From positions 1 to 14,670 of the forward strand of contig JARRNO010000039.1 of the NCBI GenBank assembly GCA_037384885.1: a stretch of 14,670 nucleotides of DNA, in the 5' to 3' direction. A model generated the notes under the pieces. That model did not search any database. It saw nothing but the letters and a program-made list of their open reading frames with translations, and was not told the DNA's origin. A program made the translations under genes and the position numbers. Of the stretch, positions 1 to 7,222 are shown piece after piece (positions within the stretch are counted from its first letter, which is position 1; each line of letters opens with the position of its first letter). This DNA is from JARRNO01 sp037384885. GTDB lineage: Bacteria > Acidobacteriota > UBA4820 > DSQY01.

Positions 1-307
1 TCGGTTCTCCGCGGCGAAGCTCCGTGCCCAGCCGGGGAAAGTCCATCGCATCGGGAACACCCATCATCTGTCGCCCGAAATCGTCCATGCCGACCCGCAC
101 ATTGCCGTTGTGTTCGAGATAGGCCCACGTGTGGCCGGGGGACAGAAAATACCCGTCGGGCACGGCGACGTTCCAACTCAGCGGCTGTGACGGCCCGAGT
201 TTCAGTTCCTTCCCCACCTTGGCGCGCCGCCTTCCAGCGACCGCCTGAACCGCCAGGTCCACGGCGAGGAAGCCGATAATGGTCAGAATGACGAGCAGCG
301 GTACCAT
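1..307 (-). CDS. Membrane-anchored GcvH-like (lipoyl-carrier fold) protein, 3' part beyond window
   Basis: This is the first 102 codons of a gene that runs off the left edge. The start is the ATG at 307-305, preceded by a strong GGAGG with 6 nt spacing. Residues about 3-24 (VPLLVILTIIGFLAVDLAV) form one hydrophobic segment followed by RRR, so the protein is anchored with its soluble part outside or just under the membrane; topology is not decidable here. From about residue 55 the sequence resembles glycine cleavage H protein: SPGHTWAYLEHNGNVRVGM, then DDFGRQMMG and LGTELRRGEP. This matches the beta-strand region that precedes the lipoyl hairpin in GcvH. The lysine that would carry lipoate lies outside the window, so lipoylation cannot be judged. 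True GcvH is soluble and has no N-terminal membrane helix, so this is a GcvH paralogue of unknown partner. A sigma-54 promoter lies upstream. Confidence 0.75.
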   Translation of the reverse strand, partial: MVPLLVILTIIGFLAVDLAVQAVAGRRRAKVGKELKLGPSQPLSWNVAVPDGYFLSPGHTWAYLEHNGNVRVGMDDFGRQMMGVPDAMDFPRLGTELRRGEP

Positions 308-744
308 GGCGAACCTCCCTCCGATTGCCGGCGCGGTCTTTCGAACCGGCCGTTTCACGTACCCGGGCTTTGTCTCCCGGGGGAGCGGGCTTCCGGCCCT
401 TCCAAACTGTTAAAACGCAAGCGGCGTGCCAAGGCGGGGGCGCCTGTTAACTCACTGGAACTGCATGGGATTCGGCTCTGCCTTACGTACGAGCGCCACC
501 CGGGGGATGCAGAGAATCACTACATGCCGGCGGCGCCGTTCGAAGATATCTATAAACATCAATCGGTTACGGCACAAGGGATGAGGTGTGGTGGAATTCA
601 ACGGACATCGCATCTTTCAACACTGGACACCGTGGCCCGCAAACTGCAGATGGACCGCATTCCCACAAGGTTCCGTCGAAGATTGCAACACCGGCCGGAG
701 AATTGGATCGCCGGAGTATACTGCAGAACGGCAAGGAGGCGTGG
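308..744. other. 437-nt intergenic region between divergent GcvH-like and glycosylase genes
   Basis: This stretch holds the sigma-54 promoter of the left gene and its leader. Upstream of the glycosylase I see no convincing sigma-70 promoter; TATAAA at 551-556 has no acceptable -35 partner. Reading frames continue open upstream of 745 (from 586 in the glycosylase frame, and from 524 in another frame), but their translations look like non-coding sequence and have no RBS. No tRNA or small RNA structure was recognised. An 11-bp dyad CGGCG-G-CGCCG at 528-538 sits about 100 nt upstream of the -24 box, where an enhancer could lie, but such dyads are common in GC-rich DNA. Confidence 0.5.
416..431 (-). 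promoter_or_regulatory. Sigma-54 (-24/-12) promoter for the GcvH-like gene
   Basis: Read on the minus strand the sequence is TGGCACGCCGCTTGCG. It matches TGGCAC-N5-TTGC exactly, with the GG and GC elements 12 nt apart as RpoN requires; only the last W position differs (G). The predicted transcription start is near 406, giving a leader of about 100 nt before the ATG at 307. The leader contains two CCCGGG hexamers (362-367 and 376-381) that could pair across an 8-nt loop. Sigma-54 promoters need an enhancer-binding ATPase; none is encoded in the window. Confidence 0.7.
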
Positions 745-1362
745 ATGGTCCAAAGAGACAAGCGACCGGAACAGGAAAAAGCTCTTGCCCACCTGTCCCG
801 TCACGGCGCTATGGCGGCGCTTATCGCGCGGGTGGGGCCTCCACGTTTTGGGGAGTATTCCACTCGGGACGTCCTGGCCGGCCTCCTGGAAGCCGTCGTT
901 AGCCAGCAGCTCTCGGAAAAGGCGGCCAAGGCGGTATTCAACAGACTGGTCGCCCTGCATCCCTCCGGATTCCCCGATGCGGCATTCCTGGCGGAGACGG
1001 ATCCAGGCATTCTGCGGAACGCCGGGTTGTCCCGCTCCAAAATTCGCTCCGTCCGGGAGATCTGCTCACAGGTCTCAGGGGGCGAGCTGTCCCTGGATTC
1101 TCTTTCAAAAATGGAAGACGAAGAGGTGGTCCGAAGACTGACTGAACTTTGGGGCGTGGGGCGTTGGACGGCTGAAATGGTCCTGATCTTTCCCCTTCGC
1201 CGGCCTGATGTCTGGCCGGTGGGGGATCTCAGCATGCGGCGCGGGCTGGCGGCGCTTCTTGGCCTGCCGTCCGTTCCGGCGCCGGCCGAAACCGGACCCC
1301 TGGGCGATCCCTGGAAACCCTTCCGCTCTTACGCCGCCTGGTATCTCTGGCGAGCGTCGTAG
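745..1362 (+). CDS. HhH-GPD DNA glycosylase, 3-methyladenine (AlkA-like) type
   Basis: A base-excision-repair enzyme of 205 residues, predicted to remove alkylated purines such as 3-methyladenine from DNA in the cytoplasm. The start is the ATG at 745 because AAGGAGG lies 5 nt upstream; the frame stays open to 586, but those extra 53 codons have no RBS or family similarity. Residues 45-62 (AGLLEAVVSQQLSEKAA) match the first conserved helix of the superfamily. Residues 133-150 (TELWGVGRWTAEMVLIF) are the helix-hairpin-helix, with Trp141 where AlkA has Trp and bifunctional members have the catalytic Lys, so it should be monofunctional. Asp161 in PVGDLSMRRG is the expected catalytic aspartate. 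It lacks the N-terminal domain of E. coli AlkA (282 residues). It stands alone and converges on the TPR gene 27 nt away. Confidence 0.88.
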   Translation: MVQRDKRPEQEKALAHLSRHGAMAALIARVGPPRFGEYSTRDVLAGLLEAVVSQQLSEKAAKAVFNRLVALHPSGFPDAAFLAETDPGILRNAGLSRSKIRSVREICSQVSGGELSLDSLSKMEDEEVVRRLTELWGVGRWTAEMVLIFPLRRPDVWPVGDLSMRRGLAALLGLPSVPAPAETGPLGDPWKPFRSYAAWYLWRAS

Positions 1363-1389
1363 CCGACAACGGTGAAAGCCGGCCGCGTC

Positions 1390-1860
1390 TTAGCGGACAC
1401 GCGCGCCGCCGCCCCGGAAAGTCAGCTTGCCGAGGAACCGGTTGATGGGATTTTTCCGGTCAAGAAACGGAATTCGCGCCTTCCTGCGGACGCCGATCTT
1501 CTTGTAGTAGGCCGCCACGTAGCCGCGATTTCTCGAACGGCTCTTCAGTCCGCGGTTCAAGGCCTTGATGGCGTGATAGCGGTCCTCGAGGGCGATGTGA
1601 ACCTTGGCCAGGTTCAGGTAGCAGAGCGGCTCTTCCGAGTCTTTCTGCAGGGCCGCCTTGCACATATCCAGTCCCTGCATCAACTGCTTCCGCTGCAGCG
1701 CCGTCATGAGCCCCATGAACGACTCTGCCACGGGATTGGCCGGATCGGCTTCGTAGAGAGCGCTGAAGATGGGCTCGGCCAGATCCAGCCGTTCGTGCTC
1801 CACGAAGTCGATCGCCTTCGCCAATTGGGCCGACTGCTCGACAATTTCCACATCCGCCAT
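1390..1860 (-). CDS. Small TPR-like protein at the end of the fad operon
   Basis: A 156-residue soluble protein without signal peptide or membrane segment. Residues about 5-110 form helical pairs with TPR spacing: LAEPIFSALYEADPANPVAESFMGLMTAL, then a second unit around ALQKDSEEPLCYLNLAKVHIAL, then a third helix pair around DRYHAIKALNRGL, so roughly three repeats. The last 45 residues are strongly basic (RSRNRG, KKIGVRRKAR, ending RGGGARVR) and carry a PFLDRKNPINRFLGKL segment. TPR units normally bind partner proteins; the partner is unknown. The start ATG at 1860 has only a weak GGGGTGAG as RBS. It follows the acyl-CoA dehydrogenase stop by 82 nt on the same strand, so it may be the last gene of the operon, but co-transcription is an inference and it has no obvious part in beta-oxidation. 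Confidence 0.75.
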   Translation of the reverse strand: MADVEIVEQSAQLAKAIDFVEHERLDLAEPIFSALYEADPANPVAESFMGLMTALQRKQLMQGLDMCKAALQKDSEEPLCYLNLAKVHIALEDRYHAIKALNRGLKSRSRNRGYVAAYYKKIGVRRKARIPFLDRKNPINRFLGKLTFRGGGARVR

Positions 1861-1942
1861 GGCTCACCCCGCTGACAGGGACAGCCCGGGCCGCCGTGCG
1901 CTCTCACCCGTGCCATCCAGTGCTTCAACAATCAGGTCTCGA

Positions 1943-3655
1943 TTATTTTAGCACCCTGTAGCCTTCATCTTCAATCGCGCGCCGTGCAACCTTGACGAGC
2001 GTTTTGTCACCGTTGTCTTCCACCATGTCGAGTTCCTGGCGGACCAGGCGCCACGCACGTCCGTAGAAGCTCTTGGTCATGGCGAATTCGTGCGCGGCCG
2101 CCTCGGAGCCTTTATCCTTCACCAGAGTGTCCAGGCGGGACAGCGTGGCGATCATGCCGAAAAGCTGAATGGCGGCGTCGGCGATCCGCTCCTGCAGGAA
2201 ACCCTTGGAGATGACCTTCTTGCCGTATTTCACCAGGACGCGGTCTACCGTGAGGGCGAACTCCTTCACCCAGGCCTCCACACGATCCTGGAACCAGGAC
2301 AGGGTGGGATCCACGCCTTCCAGGTGGCTCTTCGTGAAGCGCTTCTTCACCGCATAGAGGGAGTAGTCCACCATACCCGCCATGGCCCCGGCCTTCTTGA
2401 AGCCCTTCAGCACGTCCCCGGGCCTCTTGAGGCCTGCGAGGCTCGTGTACAGGCGCTGGATTTCGTTGGTGCCCTCGAAGATCAGGTTGATGCGGGCGTC
2501 GCGCATCATCCGTTCATACGGGTACTCTCTCATGTAGCTCACGCCGCCCACGATCTGCATGGCGCTGTTGATGGTGTCCCACGCGGCTTCTGAACAATAG
2601 GCCTTGCAGATGGCGCTCTCAATCGAGAAGTCTTCGATGCCCCGGTCCACCAGCGATGCGGCCATGTACACCATGGACTCGGACACCCACGTGTCCACCA
2701 TCATCCGGGAGATCTTCCCCTGGATCATTTCCAGATCGCTGATGGGCGCGCCGAACTGCTCTCTGTTCTTTGCATGAACAATGGCCAGGTTCAAGATGCC
2801 CTTCATGGCCCCCACGCAGCCGGCACCCAGAGACAACCGCCCATAGTCCAGAATCTCGAGCGCCACCCGGAAACCCTTGCCCCGTTCGCCCAAAACGTTC
2901 TCTTCGGGAACTTCCACGTTTTCGAAGTGGAGTTCGGTGGTGTTGGAGGCGCGGATGCCCATTTTATTTTCGGGCTTGCCGCGGGTCAGGCCGGGAATGT
3001 CGTCGCCCTCCACGATGAAGACCGTGATGGCGTCCTTGTCTCCGAATTTCTCTTTGGCGAAAACGGTGATGAGATTGGCGATGCCGCCGTTGGTGATCCA
3101 GAGCTTGGAGCCGTTCAACTTGAACGTTTTCTTTTCTTCGTCGTATTCGGCCCGCGTGGCGATGGATCCGGCGTCTGAGCCGGCGCCCGGCTCCGTGAGG
3201 GCATAGGCGGCGATGCGCTCGCCGGTGGCCAGCTTGGGCAGGAACCGTTTTTTCTGCTCCTCCGTGCCGTAAAGCAGGATGGCCTTCATGCCGATGGACT
3301 GGTGCGCCCCGATGGTAACGGCCGTGGAGACGTCGTGCGGCGTCAGAGCCTCCATGACTTTGCAGTAACCGCTCATAGAAAGGCCGCCTCCCCCGTATTC
3401 CTCGGGGATGGACAGGCCCATCATGCCCATTTCGAAGAGGTCGTCGAGGATCTTTTTGGGAATCTCGTGCTCTTCGTCGAACTTGGCGGCGTCGATGTTC
3501 TTGGACGCATAGTCCTTGAACGAGCCGCTAATCAGATCCACCACCTCTGTCTCGTCGGGATCCATTTTCGGATAGGGGAAGATCAGGTTGTTGTCCAACC
3601 CGCCCGCAAACACCTGCGCCATGATGCCGACACTGTCGTTCTTCTTCTCAGCCAT
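1943..3655 (-). CDS. Acyl-CoA dehydrogenase with C-terminal extension (VLCAD/ACAD9-like)
   Basis: An FAD enzyme that makes the trans-2,3 double bond in acyl-CoA, the first step of beta-oxidation, passing electrons to ETF. At 570 residues it is longer than the usual ~380-400, because of about 30 extra N-terminal residues and about 160 after the core, as in VLCAD/ACAD9-type enzymes. Visible motifs: the FAD/substrate loop AYALTEPGAGSDAGS (150-164), KLWITNGG (184-191), KMGIRASNTTELHFENVEVP (231-250), REQFGAPI (298-305), QIVGGVSYMREYPYERMMRD (367-386) and IFEGTNEIQR (392-401), in which Glu394 aligns with the catalytic base. The C-terminal extension (about 410-570) is helical and suits long-chain substrates or membrane association, by family analogy. 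Its ATG lies 1 nt after the stop of the upstream gene with GGAGAAGGGG before it, so translation is probably coupled. Confidence 0.93.
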   Translation of the reverse strand: MAEKKNDSVGIMAQVFAGGLDNNLIFPYPKMDPDETEVVDLISGSFKDYASKNIDAAKFDEEHEIPKKILDDLFEMGMMGLSIPEEYGGGGLSMSGYCKVMEALTPHDVSTAVTIGAHQSIGMKAILLYGTEEQKKRFLPKLATGERIAAYALTEPGAGSDAGSIATRAEYDEEKKTFKLNGSKLWITNGGIANLITVFAKEKFGDKDAITVFIVEGDDIPGLTRGKPENKMGIRASNTTELHFENVEVPEENVLGERGKGFRVALEILDYGRLSLGAGCVGAMKGILNLAIVHAKNREQFGAPISDLEMIQGKISRMMVDTWVSESMVYMAASLVDRGIEDFSIESAICKAYCSEAAWDTINSAMQIVGGVSYMREYPYERMMRDARINLIFEGTNEIQRLYTSLAGLKRPGDVLKGFKKAGAMAGMVDYSLYAVKKRFTKSHLEGVDPTLSWFQDRVEAWVKEFALTVDRVLVKYGKKVISKGFLQERIADAAIQLFGMIATLSRLDTLVKDKGSEAAAHEFAMTKSFYGRAWRLVRQELDMVEDNGDKTLVKVARRAIEDEGYRVLK

Positions 3656-3656
3656 G

Positions 3657-5792
3657 TCAGTCCCCTTCTCCGAAAAAGCGCTTGCCCCGGGACGCCATCT
3701 CTACGAGAGACGGCGACGGAGCAAAGCGCGGTCCGGCTTCTTCCGCCAGCGCCTTCAGACGGTCCGCCACATGCCCCGCACCCAAGCTGTCGGCGTAGCG
3801 CAGCAGCCCGCCGCGGAAGGGTGGAAACCCCGTGCCCATGATCATGCCCAGATCCACGTCCTGCGGTGTCTCCACAATCTTCTCCTCGAGGATGCGGGAG
3901 GCTTCGTTGATCATGGGGAGCACCATGCGCTCCACAAGCGTATCGGCGTTGATTCCCGGAGGTTCTCCGGGCAGAAGTTTGATGGCATCCGGATTGCCCG
4001 GCCCCTGTTTCCCGTCGAAATAGAAGTAGAAGCCGATGCCGCTCTTCTTGCCCAGCATGCCCTCCTGGAAGACTTTCTCCATGAGGGGCGCCGGCGGCAT
4101 ACGGTCGGGGAAGCACGAAGACAAGAACTGGCCCACGTGGTAGGCGGTGTCCAGGCCGACCTCGTCCATGAGCCGGACCGGCCCCATGGGCATGCCAAAC
4201 CCCGTCATGACACTGTCCAGCACTTCCATGGGCACCCCCTCTTCGAGCAGGTAGGCCGCCTCATTAAGGTAAGGCATGAGGAGGCGGTTGACCAGAAATC
4301 CCGGGCCGTCCTGGCAGACCACCGGCATTTTACCCAGCCGCTTGGCGAGTGCAAACACCGTGGCGGCGGCTTCGTCGCTGGTCTCTTTTCCGCGGATGAC
4401 TTCCACCAGGGGCATGCGGTGCACCGGATTGAAGAAGTGCATGCCCACCACGCGGTCGGGACGCGGAGCGCCTTCGGCGATCTGCGTGATGGGAAGCGAA
4501 GAAGTGTTCGTGGCGAAAACCAGCGATTCGGAGGCCGCTTCCTGGACCTCCTTGAGCACCGCCCGCTTCACTTCCAATTTTTCAACCACCGCTTCGACGA
4601 CGAAGTCCAGGGTTCTGAAGCCGTCGTAGGCGAGGGCCGGGCTGATGCGGGACATGGCGTCTTCGGCCTCGTGGCGCTTCATCCGGCGGCGTTTCACCCT
4701 GCGGTTGAAGAGGCGCTGCGCTTCGGCCAGTCCCTTGCCCAGGAATTCCTCCTTGATGTCCTTCAGCCGGACGGTCACCCCTCGCTGCGCCAGCAGCTGG
4801 GCGATGCCGCCGCCCATGACCCCCGCGCCGAGAACGCCCGCCCGCCGGATCTGCAGCGGCGCCGTGTCGCCCGCCGTTCCGGTCTGCCGTTTCACGTCTT
4901 CGGTCATGAAGAAGAGGTTGATGAGATTCTTGCTCGTGGCGGATACGATCAGAGGCGGGATCTTTTTCGCTTCCACCTCCAGGGCCTTGTCCATCCTGAG
5001 CCCGCGCCCCTCCCTGACGGCGTCCAGCGCCGCCAGCGGCGCGGGATAGTGGCCGCCCGTGGCCTTCAGAACCATTTCCCTGGATTTCTTGAAAATGACG
5101 CTGCGCCCGAAGGGAGTGGATTCCAGGATGCGGTTGACCATGCCCTTCGGTTTAAAGGCGGGCCGCGGGGCCTTCCCCGCCGCCGCTTTCGAGGCGAGTT
5201 TCAAGGCTTCGTCCAGCAGGCGGTTCTTCGGAACACAGGCGTGAGCCAACCCGATCTTTCGGGCCTTCCGGCCGTCCACCGTTGAACCGTTGAGGATGAT
5301 TTTCAGGGCCTGCTGTAGGCCGATGAGACGCGGAAGGCGCTGGCTGCCGCCGAACCCGGGGATGATGCCCAGCTTGACCTCGGGAAGCCCCAGCCTCGTT
5401 TTCTTGTCGTCCGTGGCGATCCGATGGGTGCACGCCAGAACGAATTCGAGCCCTCCACCCACGCAGGCGCCGTGAATCGCCGCCACCGTGGGAAAGGGAA
5501 GGTGCGACACCTTGTCGATGACCAGCTGGCCCTTTCGCGCCACCTCGTAAGCGTTTTCTTCATCGGTGACGGCTTTGATCTCCTCGATGTCCGCCCCCGC
5601 GATGAAGATGTTGTCCTTGCCGCTGATGAAGACCGCCGCCTTGAGGTCTTTCTCGTCCCTCATCCGGTCGAGCAGGGCATCCAGCTCTTCCATGACTGCG
5701 GCGCTGAGCTTATTGATCTTCTCGCCGGACAGGTCCAGCGTGACCAGGCCGATACCGTCTTCGCGTAGGTCGAGATTCCATGCGTTCGCCAT
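3657..5792 (-). CDS. fadJ: Bifunctional enoyl-CoA hydratase / 3-hydroxyacyl-CoA dehydrogenase (FadJ/FadB type)
   Basis: This 711-residue fusion does steps two and three of beta-oxidation: hydration of 2-enoyl-CoA, then NAD-dependent oxidation to 3-ketoacyl-CoA. The N-terminal crotonase domain (about 1-190) has the oxyanion-hole segment IAGADIEEIKAV (64-75), HGACVGGGLEF (107-117) and LGLPEVKLGIIPGFGG (134-149), with catalytic Glu116 and Glu138 in place. The Rossmann domain begins at about 316 (RRAGVLGAGVMGGGIAQLL, GAGVMG at 322-327). HFFNPVHRMPLVEVIRG (452-468) supplies catalytic His452, followed by QDGPGFLVNRLL and the C-terminal HAD domains. The length equals E. coli FadJ (714). The start ATG is 1 nt after the thiolase stop, with GGAGAGG inside the thiolase end as RBS. 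The fadJ label rests on domain order and length; fadB-type naming is equally defensible. Confidence 0.93.
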   Translation of the reverse strand: MANAWNLDLREDGIGLVTLDLSGEKINKLSAAVMEELDALLDRMRDEKDLKAAVFISGKDNIFIAGADIEEIKAVTDEENAYEVARKGQLVIDKVSHLPFPTVAAIHGACVGGGLEFVLACTHRIATDDKKTRLGLPEVKLGIIPGFGGSQRLPRLIGLQQALKIILNGSTVDGRKARKIGLAHACVPKNRLLDEALKLASKAAAGKAPRPAFKPKGMVNRILESTPFGRSVIFKKSREMVLKATGGHYPAPLAALDAVREGRGLRMDKALEVEAKKIPPLIVSATSKNLINLFFMTEDVKRQTGTAGDTAPLQIRRAGVLGAGVMGGGIAQLLAQRGVTVRLKDIKEEFLGKGLAEAQRLFNRRVKRRRMKRHEAEDAMSRISPALAYDGFRTLDFVVEAVVEKLEVKRAVLKEVQEAASESLVFATNTSSLPITQIAEGAPRPDRVVGMHFFNPVHRMPLVEVIRGKETSDEAAATVFALAKRLGKMPVVCQDGPGFLVNRLLMPYLNEAAYLLEEGVPMEVLDSVMTGFGMPMGPVRLMDEVGLDTAYHVGQFLSSCFPDRMPPAPLMEKVFQEGMLGKKSGIGFYFYFDGKQGPGNPDAIKLLPGEPPGINADTLVERMVLPMINEASRILEEKIVETPQDVDLGMIMGTGFPPFRGGLLRYADSLGAGHVADRLKALAEEAGPRFAPSPSLVEMASRGKRFFGEGD

Positions 5793-5793
5793 T

Positions 5794-7077
5794 TCAGCAC
5801 CTCTCCAAGAGGATGGCCGCCCCCTGGCCGCCGCCCACGCACAGCGAGGCGATGCCCGTTTCCAGCCCCCGCTCCTGCATCTCGTAAAGGAGCGTGAGGA
5901 TCAGGCGGTTGCCGCTCTGGCCGACAGGGTGCCCCAGCGAAATTCCGCTTCCGTTCACGTTGGTGATATCCCAGTCGAGGTCGCAGACCTTGCCGCGGCC
6001 GAGGTTCTTTTGGCACCAGGTCTCGGAGGCCAGGGCTTTTTCGCAGGCAAGCACCTGGGAGGCGAACGCCTCGTTGATCTCGTAAAGCTGAGCGTCTTTG
6101 TATTCCATACCGGCCTTTTTCAAGAGCTTGGGAATGGCGTAGGCGGGCCCCAGTCCCATGCGCGCCGGGTCAAGACCCACCATGGTGAAGGCCTTGATCC
6201 GCCCCAGGATGGGCAGCCCTTCGGCACGGGCCTTTTCTTCCTCGGCCAGGACAAGACAGGAGCCGCCGTCGGTGATCTGGGAGGCGTTGCCGGCGGTAAC
6301 GGTTCCGTAACGACGGTCGAAAACGGGCCTGAGCTTGCCGAGCGCCTCCATGCTCTGACCTTTACGAATGCCGTTGTCCTCTTTGACCCATTCCTCGTAC
6401 TTGGGAGGCATGGGGACGGGCACGATCTCCTTCAGAAAACGCCCGCTCTCAGTGGCCGCTTCGGCGCGCTGATGGCTCATGAGGGCCAGCTGGTCCTGAG
6501 CTTCCCTGGAGATGTCGAATTCCCTCGCCAGCAGCTCGGCGGTCTCCCCCATGTTGAGCTGGACGTTGTAGTCGGTCAGGCCGCAGGCCAGACCGATCAC
6601 CGGGCCGAAATCCGAAGGCCGGAAGGTGAGCATCCCGGCGATCTTCTGCCCGAGGGTCCGCGCCCTGGAGAGGGCGGTGAACTTGTCCTGAGTCTTCTTT
6701 TTGAACAGAAGCGGAATGTTGCTCATGGACTCGGCGCCCCCGGCGGCCACGTATTCCGCGTCCCCCGCCGCGATGCGGTAAAAGCCGTCCACGACCGACT
6801 CGATCCCGGAAGCGCAGTTGCGGCTGACCGTGTAGGCCGGGACGCTCTGGGGCACCTGCGCGAGCAGGCTGATCACCCTGGAGACGTTGGCCGCTTCCAC
6901 GGGATTCCCGATGCACCCGAAGATCACTTCGTCAAGCTGCTCTGGCCGCACCCCGGACCGGTAAAGCGCTTCGGTGAGCGCATGCCGTCCCAGGTGGTAG
7001 GCCGGCACATCCTTGAAAAGCGTGTTGAATTTGATGTTGGGCGTCCTTGCGCCGCCCGCCACAACCACGTTTTTCAT
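5794..7077 (-). CDS. Acetyl-CoA C-acyltransferase (3-ketoacyl-CoA thiolase)
   Basis: First gene of the operon, 427 residues. It cleaves 3-ketoacyl-CoA with CoA to acetyl-CoA and a shortened acyl-CoA. Numbered from MKNVVV: nucleophile Cys88 in SRNCASGIES, NEAFA at 335-339, His383 in GHPVGQSG and Cys413 in CVGGGQGAA, so the full thiolase catalytic set is present. The GHP motif has Gln-Ser where many thiolases have Ala-Thr. I chose the ATG at 7077 over the in-frame ATG at 7101: the later one has GGGGG about 6 nt upstream, the earlier one abuts a predicted -10 box (TATACT, 7107-7102) and so would lie at or before the transcription start, and MKNVVVAGGARTP is a typical thiolase N-terminus. The following fadJ-like gene begins 1 nt after the stop, as expected for the subunits of a trifunctional complex. 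Confidence 0.9.
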   Translation of the reverse strand: MKNVVVAGGARTPNIKFNTLFKDVPAYHLGRHALTEALYRSGVRPEQLDEVIFGCIGNPVEAANVSRVISLLAQVPQSVPAYTVSRNCASGIESVVDGFYRIAAGDAEYVAAGGAESMSNIPLLFKKKTQDKFTALSRARTLGQKIAGMLTFRPSDFGPVIGLACGLTDYNVQLNMGETAELLAREFDISREAQDQLALMSHQRAEAATESGRFLKEIVPVPMPPKYEEWVKEDNGIRKGQSMEALGKLRPVFDRRYGTVTAGNASQITDGGSCLVLAEEEKARAEGLPILGRIKAFTMVGLDPARMGLGPAYAIPKLLKKAGMEYKDAQLYEINEAFASQVLACEKALASETWCQKNLGRGKVCDLDWDITNVNGSGISLGHPVGQSGNRLILTLLYEMQERGLETGIASLCVGGGQGAAILLERC

Positions 7078-7101
7078 TTTCGACCCCCAGTGAGAGAGCA
7101 T

Positions 7102-7130
7102 AGTATACCATCAGGCCAGGTGTGAGTAAA
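7102..7130 (-). promoter_or_regulatory. Predicted sigma-70-type promoter of the fad operon
   Basis: On the minus strand there is a -35 TTTACT (7130-7125), a spacer of exactly 17 nt, and a -10 TATACT (7107-7102) preceded by TG at the extended -10 position. Transcription would start near 7095, leaving a leader of about 18 nt before the ATG at 7077. The element GCATAGTATACC (7098-7109) over the -10 box shares GTATAC plus a nearby TAnGC with the palindrome in front of the tetR gene, so one regulator could act on both. Confidence 0.55.
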
Positions 7131-7159
7131 AACTTCCATCATATTTTGTAACTTACTAC

Positions 7160-7188
7160 TTGACAGAGAGTTTTGCATCCTTTAATTT
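7160..7188 (+). promoter_or_regulatory. Predicted sigma-70-type promoter of the tetR gene
   Basis: A perfect -35 TTGACA (7160-7165) is followed after 17 nt by a weak -10 TAATTT (7183-7188); TTTAAT at 7181-7186 is a better hexamer but with a 15-nt spacer. The region is far more AT-rich than its surroundings. It faces away from the fad promoter, and the two -35 boxes lie 29 nt apart. Confidence 0.6.
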
Positions 7189-7197
7189 AATAAGTGA

Positions 7198-7211
7198 GCG
7201 TATACATACGC
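7198..7211. promoter_or_regulatory. Candidate TetR operator, 14-bp palindrome
   Basis: GCGTAT-AC-ATACGC is a perfect 6+2+6 inverted repeat. It sits just downstream of the predicted tetR promoter and directly before the AGGAGG ribosome site (7212-7217). A palindrome of this size in this place is typical of an autoregulatory operator for the dimeric TetR-family protein encoded next to it. Binding itself is inferred. Confidence 0.6.
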
Positions 7212-7222
7212 AGGAGGCCTAG

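Noticed and set aside
362..381. Two CCCGGG hexamers that could form a hairpin in the GcvH-like leader
   Set aside because: CCCGGG is self-complementary and common at this GC content; six pairs without further support are not a regulatory call.
524..1141. Overlapping plus-strand frame of 205 codons across the glycosylase start
   Set aside because: It has no RBS, shows Arg/Ser-rich nonsense composition, and overlaps a frame with clear HhH-GPD motifs.
1363..1389. Bidirectional terminator between the convergent glycosylase and TPR genes
   Set aside because: The 27-nt gap has no stem with a T-run; weak complementarity of CGCGT and ACGCG lies inside the TPR gene end.
3588..5285. 565-codon open frame on the plus strand opposite the fadJ-like and acyl-CoA dehydrogenase genes
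   Set aside because: It is antisense to genes with complete catalytic motifs, its translation is His/Arg-rich low-information sequence without a recognisable domain, and long antisense frames are expected in GC-rich coding DNA.
5566..7125. 519-codon open frame on the plus strand opposite the thiolase
   Set aside because: It is a shadow of the thiolase reading frame; no RBS or domain is visible and it crosses the fad promoter.
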